A DNA stretch of 64,000 nt, taken from positions 59,503-123,502 of the forward strand of contig NZ_FNDP01000010.1 in the NCBI RefSeq assembly GCF_900100545.1, read 5' to 3'. The notes under the pieces were generated by a model. That model was not told the origin of the DNA. It searched no databases and saw only the letters and a program-made list of their open reading frames with translations. The position numbers and the translations under genes are program-made. Below, in pieces: positions 16,572 to 26,820 of this stretch (positions within the stretch are counted from its first letter, which is position 1; each line of letters begins with the position of its first letter). The DNA comes from Pseudobutyrivibrio sp. 49. GTDB taxonomy: Bacteria; Bacillota; Clostridia; Lachnospirales; Lachnospiraceae.

Positions 16572-18581
16572 GTGAACGAAAATAATAACAACCAAAATGG
16601 TGGGGATAAAAAGAATAATCGTCAGCCTTTTTATACATTAGGAATTCTTGTACTTATAGCGCTTTTCTTTACAAGCATGATGTATAAGGGCTCAAGTTCC
16701 GGTGGTAATCAGGAAATCACTTACACAGAGTTCTTGACACTGGTTGAGGACGATAAGGTAGATAGCGTCACTTTTAAGGATGATGTTATTAACATTGAGC
16801 TTAAAAAGGGAGAGACCTACGGCGTTTCAGAGGAAGATGCAGCAAAGCTTCAGCAGCTTTACGAGGCTACAGGCCAAAGCGCAAAGGCAAGCTTATACAC
16901 AGCCTATATTAAGGATGATGAGCTTCTTCCACTTTTAAAAAAGCATAATGTTGAAATCGATGGTACAATTGCTGATTCCACAGCAGCTATCATCTACAAT
17001 ATCTTATCCTTTATTCTTCCATTGGTATTGCTTTGGGTAATCCTTGGCTACCTTATGAAGAAAATGGGTGCAGGCCCAATGGGTGTTGGCAAGTCAAATG
17101 CCAAGCTTTATAACATGGAAAAAGCTACAGGCATCACCTTCAAGGATGTTGCTGGACAGGATGAGGCTAAGGAATCAGTTCAGGAAATGGTTGATTTCCT
17201 CCACAATCCTAAGAAATATACAGAAATCGGTGCCAAGCTTCCAAAGGGTGCACTTCTTGTTGGCCCTCCTGGAACAGGTAAGACTCTTCTTGCAAAGGCA
17301 GTTGCTGGTGAGGCGGGAGTTCCATTCTTCTCACTTGCAGGTTCTGATTTCGTAGAGATGTTCGTTGGTGTAGGTGCATCACGTGTGCGTGATCTTTTCA
17401 AGGAGGCGCAGAAGGTAGCACCTTGTATCGTATTTATCGATGAGATTGATGCCATCGGTAAGAGCCGTGATGCTCATTATGGCGGTGGTAATGATGAGCG
17501 TGAGCAGACACTTAATCAGCTCCTTTCAGAAATGGATGGATTTGATTCTAACAAGGGTCTTCTTATCCTTGCAGCTACAAACCGTCCAGAGGTACTTGAT
17601 AAAGCATTACTTCGTCCAGGTCGTTTTGACAGACGTATTATCGTAGACCGTCCAGATCAGAAGGGACGTCTTGAAATCCTTAAGGTTCATGCCAAGGATG
17701 TTAAGATGGACGAATCAGTTGATTTGGATGCACTTGCTCTTGCATCCGTTGGACTTGTTGGTTCAGATTTGGCTAACATTATCAACGAGGCTGCAATCCT
17801 TGCAGTTAAGGACAAGAGAAAGTTCGTTAATCAGAAAGACTTATTTGAGGCCTTCGAGCTTGTTGCTGTAGGTGGCAAGGAGAAGAAGGATAGAGCAATG
17901 AGTGAGAAGGAACGTAGAATCGTATCTTATCACGAGGTTGGTCATGCACTTGTATCAGCACTCCAGAAGGATGCTGAGCCAGTTCAGAAGATTACAATCG
18001 TACCACGTACTATGGGTGCTCTTGGCTACACACTTCAGACTCCAGAGGAGGAGAAGTTCCTTGAGACAAAGGACGAGCTCATTGCAAAGATTGTTACATA
18101 CATGGGTGGTAGAGCAGCTGAGGATATCAAGTTTGGTTCATTTACATCAGGCGCAGCAAATGATATCGAGCAGGCTACCAAGATTGCCAGAGCGATGGTT
18201 ACTCGTTTTGGTATGTCAGAGAAGTTTGGCATGATGGGACTAGCTACAGTTGAGAGCCAGTACCTGGATGGCCGTGCATCTCTTATCTGCGGTGAGAATA
18301 CTGCAGCTCAGATTGATGATGAAGTTCTCAAGATGATTACCGATGCCTATGCAAAGGCTAAGGAGCTTCTCTCAGATAACATGGAAAGCCTTGATAAGAT
18401 TTCTGAGTATCTCTTTGAAAACGAGACAATTACTGGTAAGGAATTTATGAAGATTTTCAGAGAGATTAAGGGTATTCCTGATCCAGATGCAGAAAAAGAG
18501 AAGGAAGAAACATCACAGTTTAAGAGCATCTTTGAAGATGATCCTAATAACGTAGTTACAGATAGTATTTTTGATGAGTAA
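16572..18581 (+). CDS. ftsH: ATP-dependent zinc metalloprotease FtsH
   Basis: FtsH is a membrane-anchored AAA+ protease that degrades misfolded membrane proteins and some regulators. Two membrane segments flank an extracytoplasmic domain (about residues 24-42 and 137-160). Walker A GPPGTGKT is near residue 231, Walker B is [10 protein letters not shown], and the zinc site HEVGH is near residue 454. It has 669 residues with an acidic C-terminal tail. The start is GTG at 16572 after cggaggcaga. hpt and tilS, often upstream in other Firmicutes, are not here. Confidence 0.96.
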   Translation: MNENNNNQNGGDKKNNRQPFYTLGILVLIALFFTSMMYKGSSSGGNQEITYTEFLTLVEDDKVDSVTFKDDVINIELKKGETYGVSEEDAAKLQQLYEATGQSAKASLYTAYIKDDELLPLLKKHNVEIDGTIADSTAAIIYNILSFILPLVLLWVILGYLMKKMGAGPMGVGKSNAKLYNMEKATGITFKDVAGQDEAKESVQEMVDFLHNPKKYTEIGAKLPKGALLVGPPGTGKTLLAKAVAGEAGVPFFSLAGSDFVEMFVGVGASRVRDLFKEAQKVAPCIVFIDEIDAIGKSRDAHYGGGNDEREQTLNQLLSEMDGFDSNKGLLILAATNRPEVLDKALLRPGRFDRRIIVDRPDQKGRLEILKVHAKDVKMDESVDLDALALASVGLVGSDLANIINEAAILAVKDKRKFVNQKDLFEAFELVAVGGKEKKDRAMSEKERRIVSYHEVGHALVSALQKDAEPVQKITIVPRTMGALGYTLQTPEEEKFLETKDELIAKIVTYMGGRAAEDIKFGSFTSGAANDIEQATKIARAMVTRFGMSEKFGMMGLATVESQYLDGRASLICGENTAAQIDDEVLKMITDAYAKAKELLSDNMESLDKISEYLFENETITGKEFMKIFREIKGIPDPDAEKEKEETSQFKSIFEDDPNNVVTDSIFDE

Positions 18582-18584
18582 TTT

Positions 18585-20435
18585 ATGGTAACAGAACAAG
18601 ACTTAAGTAAACTCCCGGACCAACCGGGAGTTTATCTAATGCATGGGAAAAATGATGAGATTATCTATGTAGGCAAGGCGCTGTCTTTGCGCAATAGAGT
18701 CCGTCAATACTTTCAGCCTAGTCACGATGAGGGCCTTAAGAAAAAGCAGATGGTTCAGAACATTGATTATTTTGAATTCATTGTTACTGATTCCGAGATG
18801 GAAGCCCTCATTTTAGAGTGCAATCTAATAAAGGAATATCGTCCGAAATACAACACAATGCTTCGAGACGATAAGACCTATCCTTACATCGAAGTTACCC
18901 TCACAGAGGCTTATCCGAGGGTTCTATTTTCCCGTAAGCTCAAAAAGAATGGAAGCAAATTCTTTGGCCCATTCACATCGGCGGGAGCAGTTCACGACAC
19001 AATTGATTTAGTTCAGAAATTATATAAGATACGCACTTGCGCGCAAAAGCTTCCTGAGAATTTTGGGAAGAACAGACCATGCTTGAATTATCACATTGGT
19101 CAGTGCTTAGGCCCTTGTCAGGGAAATGTTGATAAGGATGAATATCGTAAAAACGTAGACAAAGTGATCGAATTTCTTAACGGAGATTATTACGATACTC
19201 TGAAGGATTTAGAAGCAAAAATGTATGCCGCTTCAGAGGAAATGGATTTCGAAAAAGCAGCACTTTATCGTGATTTAATTGAATCTGTCAAGGCATGTGC
19301 AGGAAGACAGAAGGCTACACAGCTTGATGGCGAGGATAGGGATATTATTGCTATGGCAAAAGCCACAGAGGATGCTGTTGTTCAGGTATTCTTTATCCGC
19401 GGTGGAAAGATGATTGGCCGTGAGCATTTCTTCATTAATGTCAGAGTGGATGACACAGATGAGGAATTATTGCAGTATTTCCTTGAGGATTACTATACAG
19501 GAACGCCATTCGTTCCAAGAGAAATTTATGTTCAGTATGATTTGGAAGAAGCCGAGTTGATTGAAACATGGCTGACCAATAAAAAGGGAGCCAGAGTATA
19601 TCTTAGAACTCCTAAGCGAGGAGCTAAGGAAAAGCTTGTGGAGCTGGCAGCCAAGAATGCTCAGATGGTTCTTGATCAGGACAGAGAGAAAATCAAAAAG
19701 GAAGAGGGCCGCACTATTGGTGCCATGAAAGAAATATCAACGCTACTTGGTCTTCCAAATGCCAGCCGAATGGAGGCTTTTGATATTTCCAATATATCTG
19801 GCTTCCAGTCAGTAGGTTCAATGGTAGTCTTTGAGAAAGGTAAGCCTAAACGCTCAGATTACCGCAAATTCAAGATAAAAACTGTGGAGGGCCCAAATGA
19901 TTACGCCTCCATGTACGAAGTCCTTAATCGCCGTTTTTCGCACGGATTAGAGGAATTAGAAGAGAATGGCGGAGTGATCGAGGACAGTTTCACCAAGTTT
20001 CCAGATGTAATCATGATGGATGGTGGTAAGGGACAGGTGCACATAGCAGAGCAGGTGCTTGCTGAATTAGGACTTCATATTCCTGTCGCCGGCATGGTAA
20101 AGGACGACCATCACAGAACCAGAGGGCTATATTTCAGAGATCAGGAATTGCCTATAGACACTCATTCAGAGGGCTTTAAGCTTATCACAAGGCTTCAGGA
20201 TGAGGCACACAGATTTGCCATTGAGTATCACAGAAGCCTCCGCAGCAAGGGGCAGGTTCACAGCTTCTTGGATGATATTCCGGGAATTGGCCCAAAGCGA
20301 AGAAAAGCTCTCATGAAGAGATTTGTGTCAGCTGAGAAAATGGCAGAAGCTACCCTTGAAGAGTTGGCTGCCACAGATGGAATGAATCAGGAGGCAGCTG
20401 CCAACGTATTCAATTACTTTCACCCTATGAATTAA
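18585..20435 (+). CDS. uvrC: Excinuclease ABC subunit C
   Basis: UvrC makes both incisions in nucleotide excision repair with UvrA/B. The order of domains is N-terminal GIY-YIG nuclease ([20 protein letters not shown], residues 12-31), a UVR motif that binds UvrB (about residues 205-240), an RNase H-like endonuclease domain ([10 protein letters not shown]) and a C-terminal helix-hairpin-helix ([17 protein letters not shown]). At 616 residues it is full length. It starts 3 bases after ftsH with a poor ribosome site, so it likely relies on coupling. Confidence 0.96.
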   Translation: MVTEQDLSKLPDQPGVYLMHGKNDEIIYVGKALSLRNRVRQYFQPSHDEGLKKKQMVQNIDYFEFIVTDSEMEALILECNLIKEYRPKYNTMLRDDKTYPYIEVTLTEAYPRVLFSRKLKKNGSKFFGPFTSAGAVHDTIDLVQKLYKIRTCAQKLPENFGKNRPCLNYHIGQCLGPCQGNVDKDEYRKNVDKVIEFLNGDYYDTLKDLEAKMYAASEEMDFEKAALYRDLIESVKACAGRQKATQLDGEDRDIIAMAKATEDAVVQVFFIRGGKMIGREHFFINVRVDDTDEELLQYFLEDYYTGTPFVPREIYVQYDLEEAELIETWLTNKKGARVYLRTPKRGAKEKLVELAAKNAQMVLDQDREKIKKEEGRTIGAMKEISTLLGLPNASRMEAFDISNISGFQSVGSMVVFEKGKPKRSDYRKFKIKTVEGPNDYASMYEVLNRRFSHGLEELEENGGVIEDSFTKFPDVIMMDGGKGQVHIAEQVLAELGLHIPVAGMVKDDHHRTRGLYFRDQELPIDTHSEGFKLITRLQDEAHRFAIEYHRSLRSKGQVHSFLDDIPGIGPKRRKALMKRFVSAEKMAEATLEELAATDGMNQEAAANVFNYFHPMN

Positions 20436-20491
20436 TTAGAAAATGATATATCATATACTAAGCGATAAGCATTTATAATGGAGGGAATTTT

Positions 20492-21427
20492 ATGGCAGCA
20501 AACAAATATGTTACAGTAGCTACTGTCCAGGAAAGATTTAATCTTACAAATTACACACCTGAATTAAACTTGGAGGAGGTAAAGGTTACTTGCTCCGACG
20601 TCAACAGACCAGCTCTTCAGCTTCACGGATTCTATGAGCATTTCGAGCCAAGCCGTATTCAGGTTATCGGTAATGTTGAGGCTGCATATATATCAAAGAA
20701 GACTGACGAGGAAAAGATCGAGAGCTTTACACAGCTTTTCTCATACGACATTCCTTGTATCATCTTCTGTAGAGGAGAGAAGCCAGCAGACGTTCTTTTA
20801 AAGGAGGCTGTTAAGGCAAATGTACCTATTTTAGGAACAGACCGTGCTACATCAGAATTCATGTCAGCACTTATCTTCTCATTGAACAAGGACTTTGCTC
20901 CATACACCACTATCCACGGAGTATTGGTTGATGTATACGGCGAGGGCCTTCTTATCACAGGTGAGTCTGGTATCGGTAAGTCAGAGGCAGCTCTTGAGCT
21001 TATCAGACGTGGTCACAGACTTGTATCTGATGATGTTGTTGAGATTCGTCGCCCTAACAACGAGAGATTATATGGTCGTGCACCATCTATCACTCAGTAC
21101 TTAATCGAGCTTAGAGGTATTGGTATCATTGATGTTAAATCTCTTTACGGTGTTGAGGCTGTTAAGGATGAGCAGAGAATCGACCTTGTAATTAAGCTTG
21201 AGGATTGGAGCAAGGAAAAGGAATATGACCGTCTTGGCATGACAGATGAGTACATGAATATCCTTGGTATTGATGTTACATGTCATTCGCTTCCAATCAG
21301 ACCAGGTCGAAATCTTGCAATTATCTGCGAGGCAGCAGCTGTTAACCATCGTCAGAAGAAGATGGGCTATAATGCAGCAGAAGAGCTTTACCGCAGAGTT
21401 CAGAACAATATTGCAGGTGAGCAGTAA
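20492..21427 (+). CDS. hprK: HPr kinase/phosphorylase
   Basis: HprK phosphorylates Ser46 of HPr (and Crh) and removes it again, linking glycolytic state to catabolite repression. The Walker A GESGIGKS lies near residue 157, followed by the HPr kinase-type motif LVSDDVVEIRR. At 311 residues it matches the family. A good ribosome site (ggaggg) precedes the ATG. A HPr paralogue that keeps the serine but not the histidine is encoded 4 kb downstream at 25583, a likely substrate. Confidence 0.96.
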   Translation: MAANKYVTVATVQERFNLTNYTPELNLEEVKVTCSDVNRPALQLHGFYEHFEPSRIQVIGNVEAAYISKKTDEEKIESFTQLFSYDIPCIIFCRGEKPADVLLKEAVKANVPILGTDRATSEFMSALIFSLNKDFAPYTTIHGVLVDVYGEGLLITGESGIGKSEAALELIRRGHRLVSDDVVEIRRPNNERLYGRAPSITQYLIELRGIGIIDVKSLYGVEAVKDEQRIDLVIKLEDWSKEKEYDRLGMTDEYMNILGIDVTCHSLPIRPGRNLAIICEAAAVNHRQKKMGYNAAEELYRRVQNNIAGEQ

Positions 21428-21503
21428 AAAAACAATTGCCCTTTAAAGGGTGATTGAGATATATTAAGAAATATTTATTAGAAGTAGGAGTTATTTTTAA
21501 GAA

Positions 21504-22901
21504 ATGGAACGTACTAACGCTTGGAGTAAGTATACTTCAGAAAAAGATTTGAAAAAGGTAATGGCATTTGGAGAGGATTACAGAAAGTTCCTTTCACAGT
21601 GCAAGACAGAAAGAGAATGTATTGATTTCTTCGTAGAGAAGGCAGAGGCAGCAGGATATATTAATCTTGAGGATGCCATTGCAAAGAATACAAAGCTTAA
21701 GGCTGGCGACAAGGTTTATGCTGTAAACAAGGGCAAGATGATGGCTGTATTTAACATCGGTTCTGAGTCTCTTGAGAACGGTCTTAATATCCTTGGTGCA
21801 CATATCGATAGCCCAAGAATGGATTTAAAGCAGAATCCATTATACGAGGATTCAGATATTGCTATGTTAGATACACACTACTATGGTGGTATCAAGAAAT
21901 ATCAGTGGGTTACTATTCCACTTGCTCTTCACGGTGTTCTTGTTAAGAAGACAGGAGAGGTTGTTAAAGTTAACGTTGGTGAGGACGCTGGAGATCCTGT
22001 ATTTGGTATCTCAGATCTTCTTATCCACCTTGCAGCAGATCAGATGGACAAGAAGGGTGCTAAGGTTGTAGAAGGTGAAGACCTCAACCTTATCGTAGGA
22101 AGCATTCCAGGTTTTGATAAAAAGGGTGAGAAGGAAAAGGAGTCTGTTAAGAAGAACATCCTTAAGCTTCTCAAGGATAAGTATGATGTAGAAGAGGAAG
22201 ACTTCATTTCAGCAGAAATCGAAGTTGTTCCAGCTGGTGAGGCAAGAGATTTTGGCTTCGACCGTTCTATGATTTTAGGATATGGTCACGATGACAGAGT
22301 ATGTGCTTACCCATCCTTCATGGCTCTTCTCAACACAACAAAGAAGCTTCCAAAGACAGCTTGTGCACTTCTTGTTGATAAGGAGGAGATTGGTTCTGTT
22401 GGTGCAACAGGTATGCAGTCTAAGTTTTTCGAGAACACACTTGCAGAAATCTTCAACCTTATGGGTGATTATTCAGAGCTTAAGCTTAGAAGAGCTCTTA
22501 CAAACTGCAAGGTACTTTCTTCAGATGTATCTGCAGCTTTCGATCCAAACTATGCATCAGCATTTGAGAAGAATAACTCAGCTTATCTTGGACGTGGTCT
22601 TGTATTTAACAAGTACACAGGTGCAAGAGGAAAGAGTGGTTCAAACGATGCTTCAGCAGAGTATGTTGGAGAGGTTAGAGCAATCATGGATAAGGACAAG
22701 GTATGCTGGCAGACAGCAGAGCTTGGTAAAGTAGACCAGGGTGGCGGCGGAACAATCGCTTATATCATGGGCAACTACAACATGCAGGTAATTGATTCAG
22801 GTGTTGCAGTTCTTTCTATGCATGCACCATGTGAGATTATTTCAAAGGTAGATTTATACGAAGCTTTATTAGGATACGAGGCATTTATTAAGTATGCATA
22901 A
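21504..22901 (+). CDS. M18 family aminopeptidase
   Basis: This 465-residue zinc aminopeptidase is of the M18 (aspartyl aminopeptidase/aminopeptidase I) family. Metal-binding motifs are recognisable: LGAHIDSPRMDLK (His and Asp ligands), LLVDKEEIGSVGATG (Glu ligands), and a C-terminal LSMHAPCEIISKVDLYE with the last His. It would act in the cytosol on peptides from protein turnover. The gene overlaps murB by 8 bases. The exact specificity is not visible. Confidence 0.93.
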   Translation: MERTNAWSKYTSEKDLKKVMAFGEDYRKFLSQCKTERECIDFFVEKAEAAGYINLEDAIAKNTKLKAGDKVYAVNKGKMMAVFNIGSESLENGLNILGAHIDSPRMDLKQNPLYEDSDIAMLDTHYYGGIKKYQWVTIPLALHGVLVKKTGEVVKVNVGEDAGDPVFGISDLLIHLAADQMDKKGAKVVEGEDLNLIVGSIPGFDKKGEKEKESVKKNILKLLKDKYDVEEEDFISAEIEVVPAGEARDFGFDRSMILGYGHDDRVCAYPSFMALLNTTKKLPKTACALLVDKEEIGSVGATGMQSKFFENTLAEIFNLMGDYSELKLRRALTNCKVLSSDVSAAFDPNYASAFEKNNSAYLGRGLVFNKYTGARGKSGSNDASAEYVGEVRAIMDKDKVCWQTAELGKVDQGGGGTIAYIMGNYNMQVIDSGVAVLSMHAPCEIISKVDLYEALLGYEAFIKYA

Positions 22902-23829
22902 TAGTTTTTCTAAAAAAGATTTTTATAATGAACTGCAGAAGCGTTTTCCTGAGGTAGAGTTCCTTCTTGATGAACCAATGAAGAAGCACACTACCTTCAG
23001 GATTGGCGGTCCTGCGGATATTTATGTGGAGCCATCTGTTTCTCAGGTGGTTCCTCTTATTGCTTTCTTAAAAGAGTCTGATGTACCATTTATGGTAATT
23101 GGAAATGGAAGTAACCTTCTTGTTTCTGATGATGGAATCGAAGGTGTGGTTATTTCTATGGGCAAGAGCTCCTCAGAAATAATTATTGACGATGCAAAAG
23201 GCGAGATTTATGCAGAAGCAGGAGCTATGCTTTCCTCAGTGGCTAATCGTGCTGCAGATGCTGGACTTACAGGCCTTGAGTTCGCTTCAGGTATACCAGG
23301 GTCTATCGGGGGTGCTGTGTATATGAATGCAGGCGCTTACGGTGGAGAAATGAAAGATGTTCTTACATCGGTTCAGATTTTAAAAGCCGACGGACAGGTG
23401 GAAGATGTATCTGTAGATAAGCTGGATTTATCCTATAGACATTCAGCTCTTATGGAGAATCCTGGAATTGTACTTGGTGCAAAGCTTCAGCTTACGGTTG
23501 GAAATGTAGCAGATATAAAAGCAACCATAGATGATATCCGCCAGAAACGCATCGAGAAACAGCCGCTTAATTTCCCTAGCGCGGGTTCAACTTTTAAGCG
23601 CCCTGAAGGATATTTTGCAGGAAAACTTATTGATGATACAGGTCTTAGAGGCTATACTGTAGGAGGTGCGCAGGTTTCTGAGAAGCACTGCGGCTTTGTA
23701 GTTAATAAATCAGATGCCACAGCTTCAGATGTATTAAAGCTTATGAAGGATGTGGACGAAAAGGTATATGAAAAATTTGGAGTACACCTTACTCCAGAGG
23801 TTAGAATTATCGGGAGGAACGTCAATTGA
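22894..23829 (+). CDS. murB: UDP-N-acetylenolpyruvoylglucosamine reductase
   Basis: MurB reduces the enolpyruvyl group to form UDP-MurNAc in peptidoglycan synthesis, using FAD and NADPH. FAD-binding segments are present (TTFRIGGPADIYVEP and GIPGSIGGAVYMNAGAYGGE), and the conserved serine region NFPSAGSTFKRPEGYFAG marks a type II MurB. It has 311 residues. It is coupled to the M18 gene upstream and to rapZ downstream, with 8- and 4-base overlaps. Confidence 0.96.
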   Translation: MHNSFSKKDFYNELQKRFPEVEFLLDEPMKKHTTFRIGGPADIYVEPSVSQVVPLIAFLKESDVPFMVIGNGSNLLVSDDGIEGVVISMGKSSSEIIIDDAKGEIYAEAGAMLSSVANRAADAGLTGLEFASGIPGSIGGAVYMNAGAYGGEMKDVLTSVQILKADGQVEDVSVDKLDLSYRHSALMENPGIVLGAKLQLTVGNVADIKATIDDIRQKRIEKQPLNFPSAGSTFKRPEGYFAGKLIDDTGLRGYTVGGAQVSEKHCGFVVNKSDATASDVLKLMKDVDEKVYEKFGVHLTPEVRIIGRNVN

Positions 23830-24698
23830 AGCTACTAATTCTTACTGGAATGTCCGGTGCAGGTAAAAGCACAGCGTTTAAAATGTTCGAGGATATGGGA
23901 TATTATTGCATGGATAATTTGCCTGTACAATTACTGAAGAGTGTAGTGGAATTGGCTGACAATGGCTCCTTTGATAAAAATATTGTAGTCGGAATTGATG
24001 TACGTAGTGGCAATGCGATGAAGCTTTTGCCTGATATCCTGCAGGAAATGGACAATGATCAGAAGCAATTTAAGATACTATTTCTCGATGCTGAGGATGA
24101 TGTCCTTATAAAAAGATATAAGGAGACAAGACGAAATCATCCACTTTCAGGTCGTGAAAGAATTGCAGCAGGAATCAAAGAGGAGAGAGAGTCCATTGGC
24201 TTCCTTAGAGAGGATGCAGATTACGTTATTGATACAACACATCTTCTTACCAGAGAGCTTAAGGCAGAGCTGGAGAAGATATTTGTTGATGACGCAGAAT
24301 ACAAGAGCCTGTTTGTTACAATAATATCCTTCGGATTTAAATATGGAATTCCAGAGGATGCGGATTTAGTGTTTGATGTACGTTTCTTACCAAATCCATA
24401 TTATGACACAGAGCTTCGTCCTTTTACTGGTAACGACCAGCCTATAAAGGATTTCGTATTAAAATATGATGAGGCTAAAATCTTCCTAGAGAAGACAACA
24501 GACCTTATCAAATTCCTGATTCCAAACTATATTAATGAAGGAAAGAATCAGCTTGTAATTGCGGTGGGATGCACAGGCGGCAAGCACCGTTCTGTATGTC
24601 TTGCAGATGAAATTTTTGAAGCATTAAATGGAGATGAGTCTTACGGACTTAAAATTGAGCATCGAGACATTGGAAAAGATGCTTTGAGAGGGAAATAA
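23826..24698 (+). CDS. rapZ: RapZ/YvcJ family nucleotide-binding protein
   Basis: This 290-residue P-loop protein has Walker A GMSGAGKST (residues 8-16), a Walker B-like ILFLDAEDD, and the conserved C-terminal GCTGGKHRSVCLAD. In Escherichia coli RapZ is the RNase E adapter for the sRNA GlmZ; in Bacillus YvcJ is a GTPase of unclear role. The start is TTG at 23826 after gggagga, overlapping the murB stop. The yvcK gene that often separates it from whiA is absent here. Confidence 0.94.
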   Translation: MKLLILTGMSGAGKSTAFKMFEDMGYYCMDNLPVQLLKSVVELADNGSFDKNIVVGIDVRSGNAMKLLPDILQEMDNDQKQFKILFLDAEDDVLIKRYKETRRNHPLSGRERIAAGIKEERESIGFLREDADYVIDTTHLLTRELKAELEKIFVDDAEYKSLFVTIISFGFKYGIPEDADLVFDVRFLPNPYYDTELRPFTGNDQPIKDFVLKYDEAKIFLEKTTDLIKFLIPNYINEGKNQLVIAVGCTGGKHRSVCLADEIFEALNGDESYGLKIEHRDIGKDALRGK

Positions 24699-25541
24699 TT
24701 GTCATTTTCAAAAGATGTAAAAGAAGAACTTATTTTGGTTGTTCCAAAAAGTCGACATTGTGTCGTCGCTGAGCTTGCTGGAGTCTTTATGTTACAAGGG
24801 CTCGACAGCTTCAGAAAAAAAACAGAAGACCATTTAAATAGAAAAGTCTTTACTTTATTAAAAAATGTATGTAATATAGGGAAAGATGTCATCGTTATTT
24901 CTGACGATGTTTTTTTTGAGACGCAAAAAATGCTTAAACTTTCTGAGGATGGACAGATTGTTGATGATATAGTCATTCAGCAGACCTGTTGTAAGAGAGC
25001 ATTCATCAGAGGCGCATTTTTAGCTGCGGGTTCAATATCAGATCCTAACAAGGGGTACCATTTTGAGATAGTGTGCAACATTCCTCAGCAGGCTAAGCTT
25101 TTACAGAAAGCCATGAAGGCCTTTGATGTTGAGGCGAAAATTGTTAAGCGCACTGGTAAACATGTTGTTTACATTAAAGATGGTGCACAGATTGTAGAGA
25201 TTCTCCGCGTTATGGAGGCAGCGCATTCTGTTATGGATTTGGAAAATATCAGGGTTGTAAAGGAAGTAAGAGGCACCATTAACCGAAAGGTAAACTGTGA
25301 AACAGCAAATATTGGAAAGACAGTAAATGCGGCAGTACGTCAGATTGAAGAAATTAATCTGATAAATGAAAAGCTGGGTTTAGAAAACTTACCAGTTCAG
25401 TTGCAGGAAATAGCCAATATCAGACTGGCATATCCAGACACGCCATTGGCTGATTTAGGGCAGTTATTGGATCCACCAATCGGAAAGTCAGGAGTTAACC
25501 ATCGGTTTAAGAAGCTGGCTGCAATAGCAAAGGAATTATAA
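24699..25541 (+). CDS. whiA: DNA-binding protein WhiA
   Basis: WhiA is a two-domain protein: an N-terminal LAGLIDADG-like fold that lacks nuclease residues (around residues 80-200; CKRAFIRGAFLAAGSISDPN) and a C-terminal helix-turn-helix (LADLGQLLDPPIGKSGVNHR). In Bacillus it affects cell division and chromosome segregation. The start is TTG at 24699 after agaggga; no better start lies nearby. It has 280 residues. Confidence 0.95.
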   Translation: MSFSKDVKEELILVVPKSRHCVVAELAGVFMLQGLDSFRKKTEDHLNRKVFTLLKNVCNIGKDVIVISDDVFFETQKMLKLSEDGQIVDDIVIQQTCCKRAFIRGAFLAAGSISDPNKGYHFEIVCNIPQQAKLLQKAMKAFDVEAKIVKRTGKHVVYIKDGAQIVEILRVMEAAHSVMDLENIRVVKEVRGTINRKVNCETANIGKTVNAAVRQIEEINLINEKLGLENLPVQLQEIANIRLAYPDTPLADLGQLLDPPIGKSGVNHRFKKLAAIAKEL

Positions 25542-25582
25542 TTAGTCAGCATTAGGTTTTATTAGAAATTCAGGAGGACGTC

Positions 25583-25831
25583 ATGCAAAAAGAAGTTACT
25601 ATTCAGATGTCAAATTCAATGGAAGCTACACCTATAGCCCATTTAGTTCAGTTAGCAAATAGATTCTCTAGTTCTATTTATTTTGAAATGGATGAGAAAA
25701 AGGTCAATGCAAAGAGCATTATGGGTATGATGAGTTTGGTATTAGCTTCTGGCTCGCACGTTGTAATTGATGCAGCAGGAGATGATGAAGAAAAGGCAGT
25801 AGCAGAGCTTTCTGATTTTCTTACAAAATAA
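25583..25831 (+). CDS. crh: Crh-like HPr paralogue lacking the PTS histidine
   Basis: This 82-residue protein has the HPr fold. The regulatory serine is kept (Ser45 in NAKSIMGMMSL, equal to Ser46 of HPr). The PTS phosphorylation site is changed: the HxRP motif reads EATP, with Glu14 for the catalytic His and Thr16 for the Arg. It therefore cannot carry phosphate between Enzyme I and EIIA and resembles Bacillus Crh, which is also encoded after whiA. It should be a HprK substrate and CcpA corepressor; that role is inferred. The symbol is by analogy. Confidence 0.8.
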   Translation: MQKEVTIQMSNSMEATPIAHLVQLANRFSSSIYFEMDEKKVNAKSIMGMMSLVLASGSHVVIDAAGDDEEKAVAELSDFLTK

Positions 25832-25852
25832 AGTAATACTTAAGAGGGACAT

Positions 25853-26746
25853 ATGTCAAAAAGATTATTATTTATAGCAAACCCTCGCTCAGGCAAGGGG
25901 CAAATAAAAGAACATCTGGCTGACATCCTAGATATTATGATTAAGGCTGGCTATCAGGTGAGTGTTCATATCACTCAGGCTGGTGGTGACGCTACAGATC
26001 AAACAATTGCACAGGCAGAGAATTTCGATAGAATCGTATGCTCTGGTGGTGATGGTACCTTGGACGAGGTTGTTACCGGTATGATGAAGCTACCATTAGA
26101 ACAGAGAAAGCCTATAGGATACATTCCTGCAGGCTCTACTAACGATTTCGGAAACTCTCTCGGTATAGATAAGAACATGTTAAATGCAGCGCGTATGAGT
26201 GTTTCTGACAACCTGTTTCCATGCGATATAGGCCGTTTTAATTCAGATTCATTCGTTTATGTGGCTGCATTTGGTCTTTTTACAGAGGTTTCTTATGCTA
26301 CACCACAGGACATGAAAAATATTCTAGGACATGCAGCATATATTATAGAAGGAGCGAAGCAGCTCAGAGATATACCATCTTTCAGGATGCAGGTTGAATA
26401 TGATGGAAATGTCATTTATGACGAGTTCATTTTTGGAATGATTACCAATTCAAAATCCGTAGGAGGATTCCAGGGTATTATCCGTGGTGACATCGGTTTA
26501 AATGATGGTGTATTTGAGGTTACCCTCATAAAAATGCCTCGTAATCCTATTGAGCTTAATGAGATTCTCGGTTTTATGACTGGTATCATTCCAGATTCAG
26601 ATATGGTTTATGCTTTCCAGTCTGAGGAGATCAAATTTCTAAGTTCTGATGTAGTTCCATGGACTCTCGATGGAGAGTTTGGTGGAAAACATGACGTGGT
26701 TGTCATAAAGGATGAGAGCCACGCTGTGGAAATTGCTATTGAATAG
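25853..26746 (+). CDS. Diacylglycerol kinase family lipid kinase
   Basis: This 297-residue protein belongs to the DagK/YegS lipid kinase family. It starts with NPRSGKGQIKEHLADIL and has the nucleotide motif SGGDGTLDEVVTGM (about residues 62-75) and GYIPAGSTNDFGNSLG. Such enzymes phosphorylate diacylglycerol in phospholipid turnover; substrate identity cannot be read from sequence. The ribosome site is agaggga. It lies 21 bases after the crh-like gene. Confidence 0.9.
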   Translation: MSKRLLFIANPRSGKGQIKEHLADILDIMIKAGYQVSVHITQAGGDATDQTIAQAENFDRIVCSGGDGTLDEVVTGMMKLPLEQRKPIGYIPAGSTNDFGNSLGIDKNMLNAARMSVSDNLFPCDIGRFNSDSFVYVAAFGLFTEVSYATPQDMKNILGHAAYIIEGAKQLRDIPSFRMQVEYDGNVIYDEFIFGMITNSKSVGGFQGIIRGDIGLNDGVFEVTLIKMPRNPIELNEILGFMTGIIPDSDMVYAFQSEEIKFLSSDVVPWTLDGEFGGKHDVVVIKDESHAVEIAIE

Positions 26747-26758
26747 AAATTTAGCTTA

Positions 26759-26767
26759 TGCTAAAAT
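26759..26767 (+). promoter_or_regulatory. Possible extended -10 promoter of fba
   Basis: TGCTAAAAT (26759-26767) matches an extended -10 element, 54 bases upstream of the aldolase start codon. No good -35 box at the ideal spacing was seen. Confidence 0.45.
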
Positions 26768-26820
26768 TTCGTTTAGATAGGGTTAAAAAGCCTAAAACGA
26801 AAATATGGAGGAATAATTTT

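Noticed and set aside
21433..21456. Hairpin between hprK and the M18 aminopeptidase gene as a terminator
   Set aside because: CCCTTTAAAGGG is short once a loop is allowed and no T-run follows, so termination is not supported.
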